DNA of 41,083 nucleotides from JAVKDP01 sp040222185 (GTDB lineage Bacteria; Bacteroidota; Rhodothermia; Balneolales; Balneolaceae), in the NCBI GenBank assembly GCA_040222185.1, contig JAVKDP010000027.1, forward strand, positions 1-41,083, written 5' to 3'. Below the pieces are notes generated by a model. It saw only the letters and a list, made by a program, of their open reading frames with translations. It did not search any database and had not been told where the DNA came from. The position numbers and the translations under genes were made by a program. Position 1 is the first letter of the stretch; each line of letters begins with the position of its first letter. Positions 40,493 to 41,083 of the stretch are shown here, in pieces.

Positions 40493-41083
40493 ATGGTTAT
40501 GGCGATTCAAGATAAAATCACTCAAATTTGGGTTAAAGCGACAGGGAGAAAGATAGATTCTTCTGATTTTGAATGGCTAATAGGACCAACTGGTGCTACT
40601 GATATCATTGGAGATAAGTTCATCCTTGAACTTGCCGACAAGGAAGATTTAGAAATTCAAAAAAGTATTCCGAACACTGGGCTCCTTGAACAAATTGAAG
40701 AAATCGGAGTTTCTGATAAAGAAAAGAAGTTACTTAATGCCAGGGTTGCTGACTTTTATGAAAACACTTCAAATTATGACTTTGAAGTTTGGTCAGAATG
40801 GAAAGGTCTATTCAAACCATTTGGTAAGCTACTATCAGTTTTTTTTAGCCGACGCTTACAACAACTCAACTTACCGCTTAGCTCAATTGATACTGCCAAA
40901 GGCCTTAAGAGCGAAATAATAAAACTCACATCTCAAAAGGACAGTAATATTAAATGGACGATTTGGTATAGAATTATAAAGAGTACTAACGATGTAATTT
41001 ACTCTGGTGTATATACAACTTGTAATAATCCGAATTATAAAACACCTCTTCTAAAGGTTGTTTTCCGTTTGGTAAAGGGAAAA
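40493..41083 (+). CDS. Partial unknown protein running off the window
   Basis: An open frame of about 197 codons, without a stop up to the right edge, begins at ATG 40493 (or 40499) after an in-frame stop at 40487-40489. The protein starts MVMAIQDKITQIWVKATG and includes FEWLIGPTGATDIIG, LLEQIEEIGVSDKEKK, FEVWSEWKGLFKPFGKLL and WTIWYRIIKST. There is no signal peptide, no membrane helix and no motif I know. It is A+T-rich like the small genes at 37615-39129, so it could belong to the same accessory cluster. It ends at the boundary; its true length is unknown. Confidence 0.6.
   Translation, partial: MVMAIQDKITQIWVKATGRKIDSSDFEWLIGPTGATDIIGDKFILELADKEDLEIQKSIPNTGLLEQIEEIGVSDKEKKLLNARVADFYENTSNYDFEVWSEWKGLFKPFGKLLSVFFSRRLQQLNLPLSSIDTAKGLKSEIIKLTSQKDSNIKWTIWYRIIKSTNDVIYSGVYTTCNNPNYKTPLLKVVFRLVKGK

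Noticed and set aside
40686..40919. 77-aa plus-strand frame near the right end
   Set aside because: It lies in another frame inside the larger open frame starting at 40493, which has more protein-like composition.
1..41083. CRISPR array, tRNA, rRNA or prophage
   Set aside because: No regularly spaced repeats, no cloverleaf-like sequence in the gaps and no phage structural genes were seen by eye; a tRNA/CRISPR scan could still reveal something missed.

Overview
The window looks like chromosomal DNA from a Bacteroidota-type organism, most likely the Balneolota/Rhodothermota branch. This is an inference from several signs. There is a PorX regulator and a secreted protease with a type IX secretion (T9SS) C-terminal sorting domain of the NFPNPFNPST kind. 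SecA is long (1129 aa). Shine-Dalgarno sequences are scarce, several genes start with TTG, and two candidate promoters carry the Bacteroidota -7 box TAnnTTTG. No tRNA, rRNA, CRISPR array, IS element or prophage was found.

Left part (1-7.7 kb): two tandem paralogous membrane-anchored TolB-like/TPR proteins separated by a perfect 20-bp hairpin; a DksA/TraR-type zinc-finger protein; two unrelated exported proteins (360 aa and about 379 aa) that share an upstream motif at nearly identical distance from their start codons; a decayed duplicate of the 3' end of the second; a polyphosphate-glucokinase-like ROK kinase; and an EamA transporter.

Histidine utilisation (7.7-14.1 kb): hutH-hutU-hutI-hutG form one overlapping minus-strand operon that converts histidine to glutamate and formamide, with a divergent LysR regulator. 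14.1-18.6 kb: an XRE protein with a membrane tail; an AhpD-like/MarR pair with matching palindromic operators; a VOC protein; an unlisted 42-aa membrane peptide; an exported TPR protein; and a second ROK paralogue whose phosphate-binding motifs are degraded.

Secretion and core genes (18.7-36.2 kb): secA; rpmH-rnpA-yidC; a stand-alone HsdR N-terminal-like nuclease domain; the run porX-tsaE-small ORF-pnuC; a helix-hairpin-helix protein; an alpha/beta hydrolase; an RluA pseudouridine synthase overlapping trhO; the T9SS-exported metalloprotease; a conserved unknown; and hemW. SecA, YidC and PorX with a T9SS cargo place general export, membrane insertion and T9SS control close together.

Right end (36.2-41.1 kb): a gamma-carbonic-anhydrase-like protein, a DUF3667 protein, then an A+T-rich run of small uncharacterised proteins (one DUF695-like) tightly linked to a short M1-type metallopeptidase without its GxMEN motif, and a partial unknown gene running off the end. 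No clearly new multi-gene system can be proved. The best candidates for new biology are the shared GGGTAGGGTA leader of the two exported-protein genes, the degenerate ROK paralogue, the AhpD/MarR operator pair and the right-end small-protein cluster.
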